64,000 nt of DNA, taken from Bacteroides eggerthii (GTDB taxonomy: Bacteria > Bacteroidota > Bacteroidia > Bacteroidales > Bacteroidaceae). The position numbers were made by a program, and so were the translations under genes. The stretch is from contig NZ_CP102258.1 in assembly GCF_025146565.1 (NCBI RefSeq), positions 3,194,001-3,258,000 of the forward strand. Reading direction: 5' to 3'. Of the stretch, positions 7,998 through 17,203 are shown piece after piece. Under the pieces are notes generated by a model. It saw only the letters and a program-made list of their open reading frames with translations, did no database searches and had not been told where the DNA came from. Every line of letters begins with the position of its first letter. The stretch's first letter is position 1.

Positions 7998-10574
7998 CTA
8001 ATTGCCAGACTTTTGAGTTATAGAAGAAACCTTTTGTAGACGAATATCAGCAGAAGAAGCACCTATCATAATAGTATAGTCTCCAGAAGGGTGTACAAAG
8101 CATTCTTTCTCTTCATCCCAATAACGAAGCAGATCTTTCTTTAATCGAATGGTCACTTTGCGACTTTCCCCTCTTTTCAGCGAGATACGCTCAAAGCCTT
8201 TAAGTTCCTTTATAGGCATTATCTTATCTCTTTCCGGAAGTTTCACATAAATCTGCGCAACCTCATCACCAGCATATTTTCCCACATTCTTTAGACAAAA
8301 TGAAACATTTACTTCTTGGTTGCCATCGGTTACTTGCAAATCGGAATATTTAAATGAGGTATAACTCAACCCGTAACCGAAAGGATAAAGTACGTTACCC
8401 TTAAAGTACTGATAAGTGCGCCCTTTAGTAATATCATAATCATCAAATGGAGGAAGCTCATCTAAACTTCTATAATAAGTCAACGGCAAACGACCACCCG
8501 GATTATAATCGCCAAAGAGAACTTCTGCTACCGCCTTCCCTCCACTCTCACCAGGATACCATGCATTGATGATAGCAGGTATATGTTCATCCATCCAATT
8601 AATTGATAATGAACTACCAGCAACCAATACAACTACAATATTAGGATTTACCTTATAGATTTCCTTCAAAAACTCCCGCTGATCTGCTGGAAGTTGAATG
8701 TCAGATCTGTCCTGTCCTTCACGTTCTATCGCCTTATTAATGCCCAATACAGCCACAACTTTCTCACATTCACGTACTACTCTTCCTGCTTCACCGTACA
8801 AATCCAAACGAGTCTTTTTACCAATTTGCGGAACTTTCCATTGTAATTTGGCAACAGCATAGTCACGATTATCGTAATATTCAGCTTTCAACCGATAATC
8901 TCTTCCTGCTTCTAAATAAATAGTTGCCGTATCTGTACGGATTGCATGTCCCTGCCATGCATCAATCAACATTTTATCATCAATACTCAAACGACATCCA
9001 TCATCGGACAAAAAACTAAAAGTGTATTGCCCCGTAACCGTAGGACGCAATTTACCCGTCCAGCGAACAGACAAAGGGGATTTGGGCAGGAAGGGATCCG
9101 GTGCCTGATTAGCAGGTTCAAAATTAATCCATTCCTCTTTCCTTACTTTTGGAATACCTTGCAAATTCGTGTTATCAAAATACTCTGCTTTCAACCCCTC
9201 AGGGAAACTAGCTCCCTGAATGAGTTCCATACCATCTACTGCTGATTTCCACGGAGCATATACAACCTTTACAGTATCACCTACCCTATCCTTGATACCC
9301 TGCAAAATAGAAACCGGAGCAATGACCGGTAGCCCACTATAATCACCGAACTCACTGCGTCCTGCATTAATGCCCACCACTGCAATGGATTTAATTTTCT
9401 TAGCATCAAGCGGTAACATCTTGTTCTGATTTTTTAGTAGTACGATACATTCACGAGCAGCATCTAACGCTACCTTTTGATGTTCCTTAGAGCCTATCAC
9501 TTTGGGAGATATCTTGGTATAAGGATTGTTTTCCCCGCTATCAAATAGTCCTAACTGCATACGTGCCCTCAACACACGATAAGCAGCCGAGTCTATGTCG
9601 GCATCAGTAACCATGTATTGTCGGTAAGCATTTAATAACGGCGCATCATACACATCATCACCACATTCTAAATCCAGTCCGGCCTTTATAGACAAAGTAG
9701 CGGCAGCTTCCTTTGTTTTCACATACTTATGAGCATTAACCAACAAAGCAGGGCCTCCACAGTCAGAGACCACATATCCTTTGAACCCCCAATCTTCACG
9801 TAATACTTTGGTCAACAACCAAGCATTCAACGTACAAGGTACATCATTCAAAGCATTATAGGCAGACATAATAGATGCTGATTTTCCTTCCTTAACACAT
9901 GCTTCGAAAGCCGGAAGATAGTACTCGCGTAATTGCTTTTCTGATATTTGCGGATTACATACAAAGCGGTTATGCTCTTCATTATTGGCAGCAAAATGCT
10001 TAGGAGTTGACACAATCTTCAAATAACGACTGTCATTTCCTTGCAACCCTTTCACAAAAGCAGTTCCCATAATACCACTCAAATAAGGGTCTTCACCATA
10101 AGTTTCCGGAGTACGCCCCCAACGTGGATCACGCGCCATGTTTACCGTAGGAGACCAGAAAGTGAGTAAATCACTGAACTGACTGTTTTGTTCACGTCCT
10201 TGATCCAGTTCATTCCAACGGGCACGCGCTTCATCAGAAATAACAGTAGCCACTTGTTTTTGCAATACAGGATTCCAGGTTGCAGCCAACCCGATAGCTT
10301 GTGGGAAAACCGTAAATCTACCAGGACGGACTACCCCATGAAGCGCTTCATTGCCATGATAGTATTTTGGAATATCCAAACGAGAAATGCCCGGTGAAGT
10401 GGCACGCAGCAAACTTATCTTTTCCTCAACTGTTAAACGCGACAGGAGATCCATAATACGCTCATGGATTGGTGCTTTCTCATTTTTATAAAGTTCTTGG
10501 GCTTGAACCGTTCTTGCTAAACAAACGATAAAAGCCATTAAACCTATAAAAAGAACCTTTTTAAGTGTTTTCAT
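7998..10574 (-). CDS. GH3 beta-glycosidase with inserted PA14 domain
   Basis: The 858-residue protein is exported (signal peptide about 1-25, MKTLKKVLFIGLMAFIVCLA). The GH3 N-terminal TIM barrel spans about 30-345 with KHFAANNEEHNR and the nucleophile Asp271 in GYVVSDCGG. A GH3 C-terminal domain begins about 370. It is interrupted by a PA14 domain (about 459-585: LKAEYFDNTNLQG ... FLSDDGCRLSIDDKMLID), after which the acid/base candidate Glu619 appears in EREGQDRSDIQLP. A fibronectin III-like domain ends the protein. PA14-containing GH3 enzymes are beta-glucosidases or beta-xylosidases, and the PA14 domain shapes the substrate pocket. It is the last gene of the PUL, 74 bp after the divergent GH92 gene, and likely removes terminal beta-glucosyl or beta-xylosyl units in the periplasm. 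Confidence 0.93.
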   Translation of the reverse strand: MKTLKKVLFIGLMAFIVCLARTVQAQELYKNEKAPIHERIMDLLSRLTVEEKISLLRATSPGISRLDIPKYYHGNEALHGVVRPGRFTVFPQAIGLAATWNPVLQKQVATVISDEARARWNELDQGREQNSQFSDLLTFWSPTVNMARDPRWGRTPETYGEDPYLSGIMGTAFVKGLQGNDSRYLKIVSTPKHFAANNEEHNRFVCNPQISEKQLREYYLPAFEACVKEGKSASIMSAYNALNDVPCTLNAWLLTKVLREDWGFKGYVVSDCGGPALLVNAHKYVKTKEAAATLSIKAGLDLECGDDVYDAPLLNAYRQYMVTDADIDSAAYRVLRARMQLGLFDSGENNPYTKISPKVIGSKEHQKVALDAARECIVLLKNQNKMLPLDAKKIKSIAVVGINAGRSEFGDYSGLPVIAPVSILQGIKDRVGDTVKVVYAPWKSAVDGMELIQGASFPEGLKAEYFDNTNLQGIPKVRKEEWINFEPANQAPDPFLPKSPLSVRWTGKLRPTVTGQYTFSFLSDDGCRLSIDDKMLIDAWQGHAIRTDTATIYLEAGRDYRLKAEYYDNRDYAVAKLQWKVPQIGKKTRLDLYGEAGRVVRECEKVVAVLGINKAIEREGQDRSDIQLPADQREFLKEIYKVNPNIVVVLVAGSSLSINWMDEHIPAIINAWYPGESGGKAVAEVLFGDYNPGGRLPLTYYRSLDELPPFDDYDITKGRTYQYFKGNVLYPFGYGLSYTSFKYSDLQVTDGNQEVNVSFCLKNVGKYAGDEVAQIYVKLPERDKIMPIKELKGFERISLKRGESRKVTIRLKKDLLRYWDEEKECFVHPSGDYTIMIGASSADIRLQKVSSITQKSGN

Positions 10575-10648
10575 GATGTTTTATTTGTTACTTATAGTTC
10601 TATCTACACAGAAGATAGAAATCATATAATACAGCCAACTACTCCAAT

Positions 10649-12937
10649 TTATAATTTCTCAGCTGATGGCGGTACCGCATCATTAGCACTACCCCATGAC
10701 TTATTAGGTCTGTTACCCATTATCAATATTAGCTTCCCTCCATCTTTTATATCATCATGACTAAACCAAGGCTTATTCCACTCTTTACCATTCAGCGTTG
10801 CCGACTGAATATATTTATTTTCATCAGATGCATTTTGTGCCTCTATCTCAAATACTTTCCCATTGTTCAATGTCACTTTAGCCTCAGTAAATAACGGGCT
10901 GCCAATATTATAAGCAGGAAATCCCGGAGTTACCGGATAGAAACCTAAAGAAGAAAAAACGACAAAAGCAGACATTCCGCCACCATCCTCATCTCCCGGA
11001 ACTCCCATCAGGTCATTACGGAACCAAGTTTTCAGCATTTGACGAATACGTTTTTGAGCCTTCCATGGTTGACCGGCATAATTATACAGATAAGGGATAT
11101 GCAGTGAGGGCTCATTAGCCATCGAGAACTGTCCTACATTACCTGTATGGTCGGGCAACTGAGCATAAAAAGAATATTTCCCACGTCCCAGCGGTTCACG
11201 AAAAGTTTGATCCAAATTAGCAATAAACAGCTCATTACCACCCATTAAATCAATCAGATCAGCCACATTATGAGGAACATCCCAACGATACACCCAGCCA
11301 TTATTCTCGCCATAATACTCACGAGCCCCCTGACCTCCTGAATAACGATAATCAAACGGTTCAATCCATTTTCCATTTTTATCTTTAGGGTGAAAAAAGG
11401 CAGTTTCGGCATTATATACATTACGATAATTATAAGAACATCTCAGATAATGAAGCATGTCTTCTTTCTTTCCCAAAATATCCGCTATACGCGACAAACA
11501 CCATTGGTCATAAGATGTACCTAATGTTACAGCAATCGGTTGACGTTTCTCAAAATGATGTACATTCGGATCTGTTTCTTTTTCTCCGGCCTGAAGCGCC
11601 GGGATATATCCGTTTTTCTTATAAAAATCATCTATCCAACCAGCAGCCGCACCTGACCAAGGAGCCAGCGTTTTTTCTTCTATCCCCTTGCGACAAGCCT
11701 CATAGGCTTTCTTCAAATCAAACTGCAATCCTTTAGCGGCAGCATCAGCTATAGTTGCTACCGCATGATTAGAATTCATACGACGGGAATCGCCTGTTAT
11801 CTCAGGAAAAGTAGGCATCCACATATTTCCCATCTGCTCTGCCATAAGCAAATAAGAATTAATTACATTTTTTTCTGTTTCCTCATCAATCAACAAACGC
11901 AAGGGATGAGCTGCACGATAAGTATCCCAAATCCAATCATCCGTATAAAAAGGCTCACCATTGTCTTTATGTATCTTTCCATCAAATGCACTGTAATAAT
12001 GTCCATCCTCACTGATACAAACCGGACGTTCAAACACACGATAAAGTGACGTATACAGAATCTGTTTATCGGACTCTGCACCACCTTCTACCTGAATATC
12101 ACCTAAAGCTTCATTCCATACTTGACGACCTTTCTCTGCCAAAGCCTGCAAATCATAGTCCGGTAACTCACGTTGTAGGTTCTTCTTTGCCTGTTCTTCA
12201 CTTATAAATGAAATACCATAGCGCAAATTTACCTTTTTAGTTCCGTCAGCAAAATGCAGAACGGCACAAGCGTTACGGCCTTCTGCATTTTTTTTAGAAG
12301 TATCTATCTTACCGTTAACTAAAATACCTGTTTGCAACGGTGCAATGTCCGGTTCAATATACAAATACACACACGTATTGTTTTGCAACTGCTGATAACC
12401 ACTCACAAAACCATCACCTGCCTTGATAGCTCCATTCTGCGAATTAATCATCATATAAGCAGGCTTATTAGGTTGTCCATACTCTACCTGATAAAGAGCA
12501 GATTGATGAGAAGGTGCATATTTTACATTAATTTCTGCATCATCAAGAAACACCTCATAATAATACGGCTTCAATTTCTCATCATCATAGCTATATGCTA
12601 TAACCGGACGAAGGCTATCCCCCTGATAAGGACTCAAATTAAAAGCAGAACTGCCACGATGACTCGTCACAATTAAAGGCAACCCGTTCAACTGATCCGT
12701 CGTATAATCAGCGCGTTCAGGATAAACACGAAGCATACTATTCGGTAAATGGATAGTAGGAAAAGTGGGAACCAGCAAATGACTGATATTTCCCATATAG
12801 GGATTTACATAGTCAACTGGAGTTCTACCGATTATTTTTTGATTTTGTACTTCCCCGCAAGCACCCAACATGGAAGCTAAAACTACGGAAGCTAAACAAT
12901 GCATAAATTTCATAACAACATTTTTGTTTATATTCAT
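10649..12937 (-). CDS. Divergent GH92 alpha-mannosidase-like lipoprotein
   Basis: The protein has 762 residues with a lipoprotein signal (SMLGAC, Cys27); a start at the Met of MKFMHCLAS (12913) is possible. The C-terminal half is clearly GH92: the acid-bearing segment ANEPSLHIPYLYNY (Glu609), GDEDGGGMSAFVVFSSLGFYPV (648-670) and the closing beta-sandwich. GH92 enzymes are calcium-dependent inverting exo-alpha-mannosidases. The N-terminal signature of the family (GTGGHGHTFPGA...GMVQLSPDT, present in the other GH92 here) is replaced by GNISHLLVPTFPTIHLPNSMLRVYP, and HGNEPSHH is changed to MANEPSLH. These changes fall in sugar-contacting loops, so specificity may differ from ordinary alpha-mannosidase. 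It lies 26 bp after GH43 and is probably cotranscribed with it. Confidence 0.9.
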   Translation of the reverse strand: MNINKNVVMKFMHCLASVVLASMLGACGEVQNQKIIGRTPVDYVNPYMGNISHLLVPTFPTIHLPNSMLRVYPERADYTTDQLNGLPLIVTSHRGSSAFNLSPYQGDSLRPVIAYSYDDEKLKPYYYEVFLDDAEINVKYAPSHQSALYQVEYGQPNKPAYMMINSQNGAIKAGDGFVSGYQQLQNNTCVYLYIEPDIAPLQTGILVNGKIDTSKKNAEGRNACAVLHFADGTKKVNLRYGISFISEEQAKKNLQRELPDYDLQALAEKGRQVWNEALGDIQVEGGAESDKQILYTSLYRVFERPVCISEDGHYYSAFDGKIHKDNGEPFYTDDWIWDTYRAAHPLRLLIDEETEKNVINSYLLMAEQMGNMWMPTFPEITGDSRRMNSNHAVATIADAAAKGLQFDLKKAYEACRKGIEEKTLAPWSGAAAGWIDDFYKKNGYIPALQAGEKETDPNVHHFEKRQPIAVTLGTSYDQWCLSRIADILGKKEDMLHYLRCSYNYRNVYNAETAFFHPKDKNGKWIEPFDYRYSGGQGAREYYGENNGWVYRWDVPHNVADLIDLMGGNELFIANLDQTFREPLGRGKYSFYAQLPDHTGNVGQFSMANEPSLHIPYLYNYAGQPWKAQKRIRQMLKTWFRNDLMGVPGDEDGGGMSAFVVFSSLGFYPVTPGFPAYNIGSPLFTEAKVTLNNGKVFEIEAQNASDENKYIQSATLNGKEWNKPWFSHDDIKDGGKLILIMGNRPNKSWGSANDAVPPSAEKL

Positions 12938-12963
12938 TTGTAATATAATAGATAACCAACTAA

Positions 12964-13932
12964 CTATTTTGTCTGCTCTACCACTTGTATGGTACCATCC
13001 GGATTGTAGTACAACTTATCTACACAAATAGAGCGTAGATTACCTTTCCCCGAAATAGAACTGTTGTGATAGAAAGCATACCATTCTCCCTTATATTCTA
13101 CAATGGATCCATGGCTTGTGTCACAACCCGTAGGCTCCAGATAAATTCCTTGATAAGTCCATGGGCCCAATGGAGAATTACTTGTTGCATAATTCAGGCG
13201 GTTAGCTCCTTTCCCATTTTCCGCATGATTATCAGCATAAGACAAATAATAGATACCGTTTCTTTTATGTATCCAAGCTGCTTCATGGAAATCTTTCAAA
13301 CCTTCCATCGGCCGCAACGGCTCAGCCAGTTCCATCATATTGTTTTTCATTTTGGCCCCAACACAGCGACCTCCACCACCATAATAGAAATAAGCCTGTT
13401 TATCATCATCCACGAAAACACAAGGATCTATCATGGCAAAACAATCGTTTTCCATGCCAATCATCTCAATAAATTCCTCATGCACTGTAAAATCCTTAGC
13501 CGGATGTTTGCTGGTTGCAACTCCCACTCTCCAAGTATGGTTCCAGTCCGTTCCACTGGGATGGGGGAAATAATAATAATAGGTTCCATCTTTATAAGCA
13601 CAATCGGGTGCCCACATAAAACCTCCTTCCTTTCTTCCCCATGACACTTGCGAAGAATTCAAAATTTCTCCATGATCGGTCCAATTCACCATATCATCTG
13701 TGGAAAACACATGGTAACGATCCATTAAATCACACCCCCGCGGAGGATCTACATCATGGGAGGCATAGACATAAAGCCGTCCATCTTCCCACACATGAGC
13801 AGAAGGATCGGCTGTATACATGTGAGTAATAAAAGGATTAGGTCCCAAAGTAACCGTTTTAGCTTGTTTCGAGCCATTACACCCTGCCAATACGAATGAG
13901 AGGGCAAGTAAAGTAAATAGGTAATTTTTCAT
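12964..13932 (-). CDS. GH43 family glycosidase lipoprotein
   Basis: The 322-residue protein has a lipoprotein signal (FVLAGC, Cys18). It is a single five-bladed beta-propeller with the three GH43 acidic residues visible: catalytic base Asp42 (YTADPSAHV), pKa modulator Asp169 (MIDPCVFVDDD) and acid Glu217 (FHEAAWIHKRNG). No C-terminal sandwich is present, so it is the minimal form. GH43 enzymes are inverting beta-xylosidases or alpha-L-arabinofuranosidases, with some beta-galactosidases; the exact activity cannot be read here. It opens a run of three genes (GH43, GH92, GH3) after a 136-bp gap holding a possible -7 box (TAAATTTG, 13963-13970), so these could have their own transcript. Confidence 0.93.
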   Translation of the reverse strand: MKNYLFTLLALSFVLAGCNGSKQAKTVTLGPNPFITHMYTADPSAHVWEDGRLYVYASHDVDPPRGCDLMDRYHVFSTDDMVNWTDHGEILNSSQVSWGRKEGGFMWAPDCAYKDGTYYYYFPHPSGTDWNHTWRVGVATSKHPAKDFTVHEEFIEMIGMENDCFAMIDPCVFVDDDKQAYFYYGGGGRCVGAKMKNNMMELAEPLRPMEGLKDFHEAAWIHKRNGIYYLSYADNHAENGKGANRLNYATSNSPLGPWTYQGIYLEPTGCDTSHGSIVEYKGEWYAFYHNSSISGKGNLRSICVDKLYYNPDGTIQVVEQTK

Positions 13933-13962
13933 ATGTAATCAATAATTTTATATTTATACTGG

Positions 13963-13970
13963 CAAATTTA
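13963..13970 (-). promoter_or_regulatory. Possible internal promoter before GH43
   Basis: The minus strand reads TAAATTTG, matching TAnnTTTG, 31 bp before the GH43 start. No -33 TTTG is at the right distance. Such 8-mers occur by chance in AT-rich DNA. Confidence 0.3.
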
Positions 13971-14068
13971 CAGCCACATACTTAATAAAGGTCTTAATTT
14001 GGACTTAAGGCATCACTATTTTCAGCCTGTAACCCACAAATACACTACATTTAAATCCACATATATGC

Positions 14069-16933
14069 CTAAATAGATAGCACTTTATACTTAGTAGCAA
14101 ATACAACAGATTGGTTACTGTCTTTATCTACAATAAAAGGTATCAGTTTTTCTTCTCCCGGAGCAAGTTCATAATGTACTTTATCTCCCGTTTTCCGACC
14201 GTCGACATACATTTCGACCTTTCCTGTATCCATTAAAGTACCATTATTCTTGACAGAGATCCATATTGTTCTCTGCTTTGCCAGCAAGTTGTCTTCCACT
14301 TTGGATAAAGCCAAATCGAAGTCTGCCGCAAATCCATGGTTATACTCTAACATAACAGATAGACCTTTTTGTGCATCCTCATATCCCAAACTATCTTTGA
14401 TACGGTCTTTAGCTATATATTGGGGACTAACACCACCAACTAATATTTTGAATGTTCCTTTCTCTACAACCCTGTCCATGTTGTCATTAAGTAGTGACAA
14501 TTCATAAGGAGTTAATTCAAAAGAAATACTCTTGGACTCTCCCGGTCGTAAATGAACGCGTGTAAAGTCTTTCAATTCAGTAATACGTGTTTTTACACTA
14601 GCATACATATCTGTTACATACAATTGAACAACCTCATCACCAGCACGATGACCTATATTCTTCACATTCACGTGCGCGATGATATTACCGTTCTCCCTCT
14701 CTTCCACTTTCAAATCCGAATATTCAAAAGAGGTATAACTCAAACCATATCCAAAATAGTAAAGAGGATAATACTCCAAATCTGAATACTCATAACGACG
14801 GCCGGAAGTTTTAAAGTTGTAATAAAGCGGTAACTGTCCTACATGTCGCGGGAAAGTCATTGGCAAACGACCGGCAGGATTGTAATCACCAAACAGTACA
14901 TCTGCCGTAGCAAGCCCTCCTTCCTGCCCAGGTAACCAGTTAACAATAATAGCCTTACATAACTCCGACTCTTTTGTCAGGTTATAAGGGCGACCTATTT
15001 GAAGCACTAAAACAACAGGCTTTCCTGTTGCACAAACAGCTTCCAACAGTTCCTGCTGCCTGCCAGGCAGAATCAAAGTTGCATAATCATGATTTTCACC
15101 AGATGTTTTATAAACGTCTGTCGTAGCCTCGCTGGTAGAACAATCGCCCAAAACCAACACTACTACGTCCGACTGGGCAGCAACTTTCACCGCATTGGGA
15201 ATGTTTTCACCATTGGAACCGGTAAATTCACATCCCTGCTCGTAGAGAATTTTCGTCTGATTACCTACGGCCTGCTTAATACCTGTCAAAACAGACTTCA
15301 ACTGACCAGGACGAAGTTTGGGAGTATAATCACCCGGCTGAAGGTTGTCTGCTCCGGGTCCCAATACGGCAATTGTACGCACATGCTTGGATAAGGGCAA
15401 CACATCATCCTTATTCTCTAACATAACAATAGATTCCCGTGCCGATTGACGTGCAATTTCCTTATGGCTGTCCGAATTCCAACCCGGATATATCTTATTC
15501 CAATCCAAAGGTTCCTTATGTTCTTTTTCAAATAATTCATTACGGAACATCATACGCAACATTGTACGGCAAACATTATCAAGATTTGCCATATCAAGGC
15601 GTCCATCTTTTGCAGCTTGTATCACTTCTTTATCATTATAAGTATCACCACAATTTGTAGCAATACCTGCAGCCAAAGCTTGATTAGCAGCTTCTATCTT
15701 GTTTTTTGCAGTATAATGCTTTCGTGATGTTAAATTACCGATAGCACCGCAATCACTCACAACAAAACCATCAAATCCCCATTCTTCACGCAAAATATTA
15801 CGCAGAAGTTCTTTACTTTTAGCAACAGGCACCCCCAAAAAATCAGAGTAAGCCATCATTAATGACTGACAGGAATAGTTACGAATAACATGTCGGAAAG
15901 GAACTAAATGTACCTCACGCATTTCTCTTTCGGACAATCCTATATCGTGCGAATCACGTCCCCCCAAAGGTGCACCATGACCTCCAAAATGTTTCGGAGT
16001 TGTAAACAGCCCTTTAGACTGATAGCCCTTAATCCAAGCTCCGCCAATTTGAGATACCAAAACCGGATCTTCGCCGAAGGTTTCCTCACAACGTCCCCAA
16101 CGAGCATCCTGTGCTACGTCTAACACAGGAGACCAGGCTTGCATGGTACCTGCCGCAAGAGTTTCCTCCCCAATAGCCATTGCTACTTTTTCCGTCAGAT
16201 TCTTGTTCCAGGTCGCCCCCATAGCCAACGCCTGTGGAAATATTGTTGCTCCGCTACCATATGAAAAACCATGCACAGCCTCAACTTTCGTAATGGGAGG
16301 CACATATAAATGAGGAATTCCGGGAATCCCCCATCCTTCACGAATCAATTCCATTTTATCTTCCGGTGTCATTACAGACAATAAGCTTTCCACACGTTCA
16401 TTTACAGGAAGTCTAGGATCCATATAACGTAATGTCGTTTTATCTCCTTTATGATTTTTCAGTTCCTCATCAGCCAGAAAAACTGATACTTCTTTTATAT
16501 CGAAAGGCCCCACACGTACATTACCTTTAAAGACAAGTTTTACATGGGCACCATATTTAGGCGAAAATGTTACCCTCATCCCTCTGGCGCTACCTTGTAC
16601 CTGATAGTCGACAGGTTCTCCTAAATTCATCGGGTCATATGTCACAAATATACTCATCTGTTGCTTCAGTTCGTCCTTGGATATTCCCTGCAATTGAAGG
16701 TACATTTCACACACATCTCCCGGAGTTTGGAGAGTAAACATCAGCCATTGATCTAGCTTCGGATTTTTACCATCAACTTCCCACACCGTACGCTGATCTT
16801 TATCAAAAGCCAGTGAAGCTTTCTCTTGATTGACAGATGCTGAAACTGATAAGATTTCACTTGACCTTTGAGCCATTAGATAAGTACAGAAAAATATTCC
16901 TGCGAATAGAACTACATGTTTTTTCAAATTCAT
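14069..16933 (-). CDS. GH3 beta-glycosidase with N-terminal discoidin-like domain
   Basis: The 954-residue protein has a signal peptide (about 1-21). A discoidin (F5/8 type C)-like sandwich covers about 23-155 (ASLAFDKDQRTVWEVDG ... PFDIKEVSVFLADE) and may bind carbohydrate. The GH3 barrel follows from about 170 with KHFGGHGAPLGGRDSHD and nucleophile Asp394 in GFVVSDCGA. The second GH3 domain carries a likely acid/base Glu613 in KTSGENHDYATLILPG. A fibronectin III-like domain and an extra C-terminal beta domain of about 110 residues (CARDB-like, MLEYNHGFAADFD...) end it. This resembles secreted beta-glucosidases/xylosidases. It has 270 bp of non-coding DNA in front of it, which holds no clear promoter beyond a weak TTATTTTG near 17030. 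Confidence 0.92.
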   Translation of the reverse strand: MNLKKHVVLFAGIFFCTYLMAQRSSEILSVSASVNQEKASLAFDKDQRTVWEVDGKNPKLDQWLMFTLQTPGDVCEMYLQLQGISKDELKQQMSIFVTYDPMNLGEPVDYQVQGSARGMRVTFSPKYGAHVKLVFKGNVRVGPFDIKEVSVFLADEELKNHKGDKTTLRYMDPRLPVNERVESLLSVMTPEDKMELIREGWGIPGIPHLYVPPITKVEAVHGFSYGSGATIFPQALAMGATWNKNLTEKVAMAIGEETLAAGTMQAWSPVLDVAQDARWGRCEETFGEDPVLVSQIGGAWIKGYQSKGLFTTPKHFGGHGAPLGGRDSHDIGLSEREMREVHLVPFRHVIRNYSCQSLMMAYSDFLGVPVAKSKELLRNILREEWGFDGFVVSDCGAIGNLTSRKHYTAKNKIEAANQALAAGIATNCGDTYNDKEVIQAAKDGRLDMANLDNVCRTMLRMMFRNELFEKEHKEPLDWNKIYPGWNSDSHKEIARQSARESIVMLENKDDVLPLSKHVRTIAVLGPGADNLQPGDYTPKLRPGQLKSVLTGIKQAVGNQTKILYEQGCEFTGSNGENIPNAVKVAAQSDVVVLVLGDCSTSEATTDVYKTSGENHDYATLILPGRQQELLEAVCATGKPVVLVLQIGRPYNLTKESELCKAIIVNWLPGQEGGLATADVLFGDYNPAGRLPMTFPRHVGQLPLYYNFKTSGRRYEYSDLEYYPLYYFGYGLSYTSFEYSDLKVEERENGNIIAHVNVKNIGHRAGDEVVQLYVTDMYASVKTRITELKDFTRVHLRPGESKSISFELTPYELSLLNDNMDRVVEKGTFKILVGGVSPQYIAKDRIKDSLGYEDAQKGLSVMLEYNHGFAADFDLALSKVEDNLLAKQRTIWISVKNNGTLMDTGKVEMYVDGRKTGDKVHYELAPGEEKLIPFIVDKDSNQSVVFATKYKVLSI

Positions 16934-17203
16934 ATTACTAGATTTTAACTCTTTACTTATTTCAAGCCTTTTTACTAACCATCTGTTTGCTCGCTTTTAT
17001 TCATCAGACAGACTTTACTCTTTTTTAAACGCAAAATAAAAGTCGGCATATTAAATGAGACACCTAAAAGGTATTAACTTCTAATTAAAATAATATTAAT
17101 AACAGAATATAGTGTTAAAATAATTCCAGGCAGACATATCAGCCGTATCAATCGGAAAAAAACAATATGATTTTAGATAATACCTTTTGCAGTTCTCATG
17201 GGC

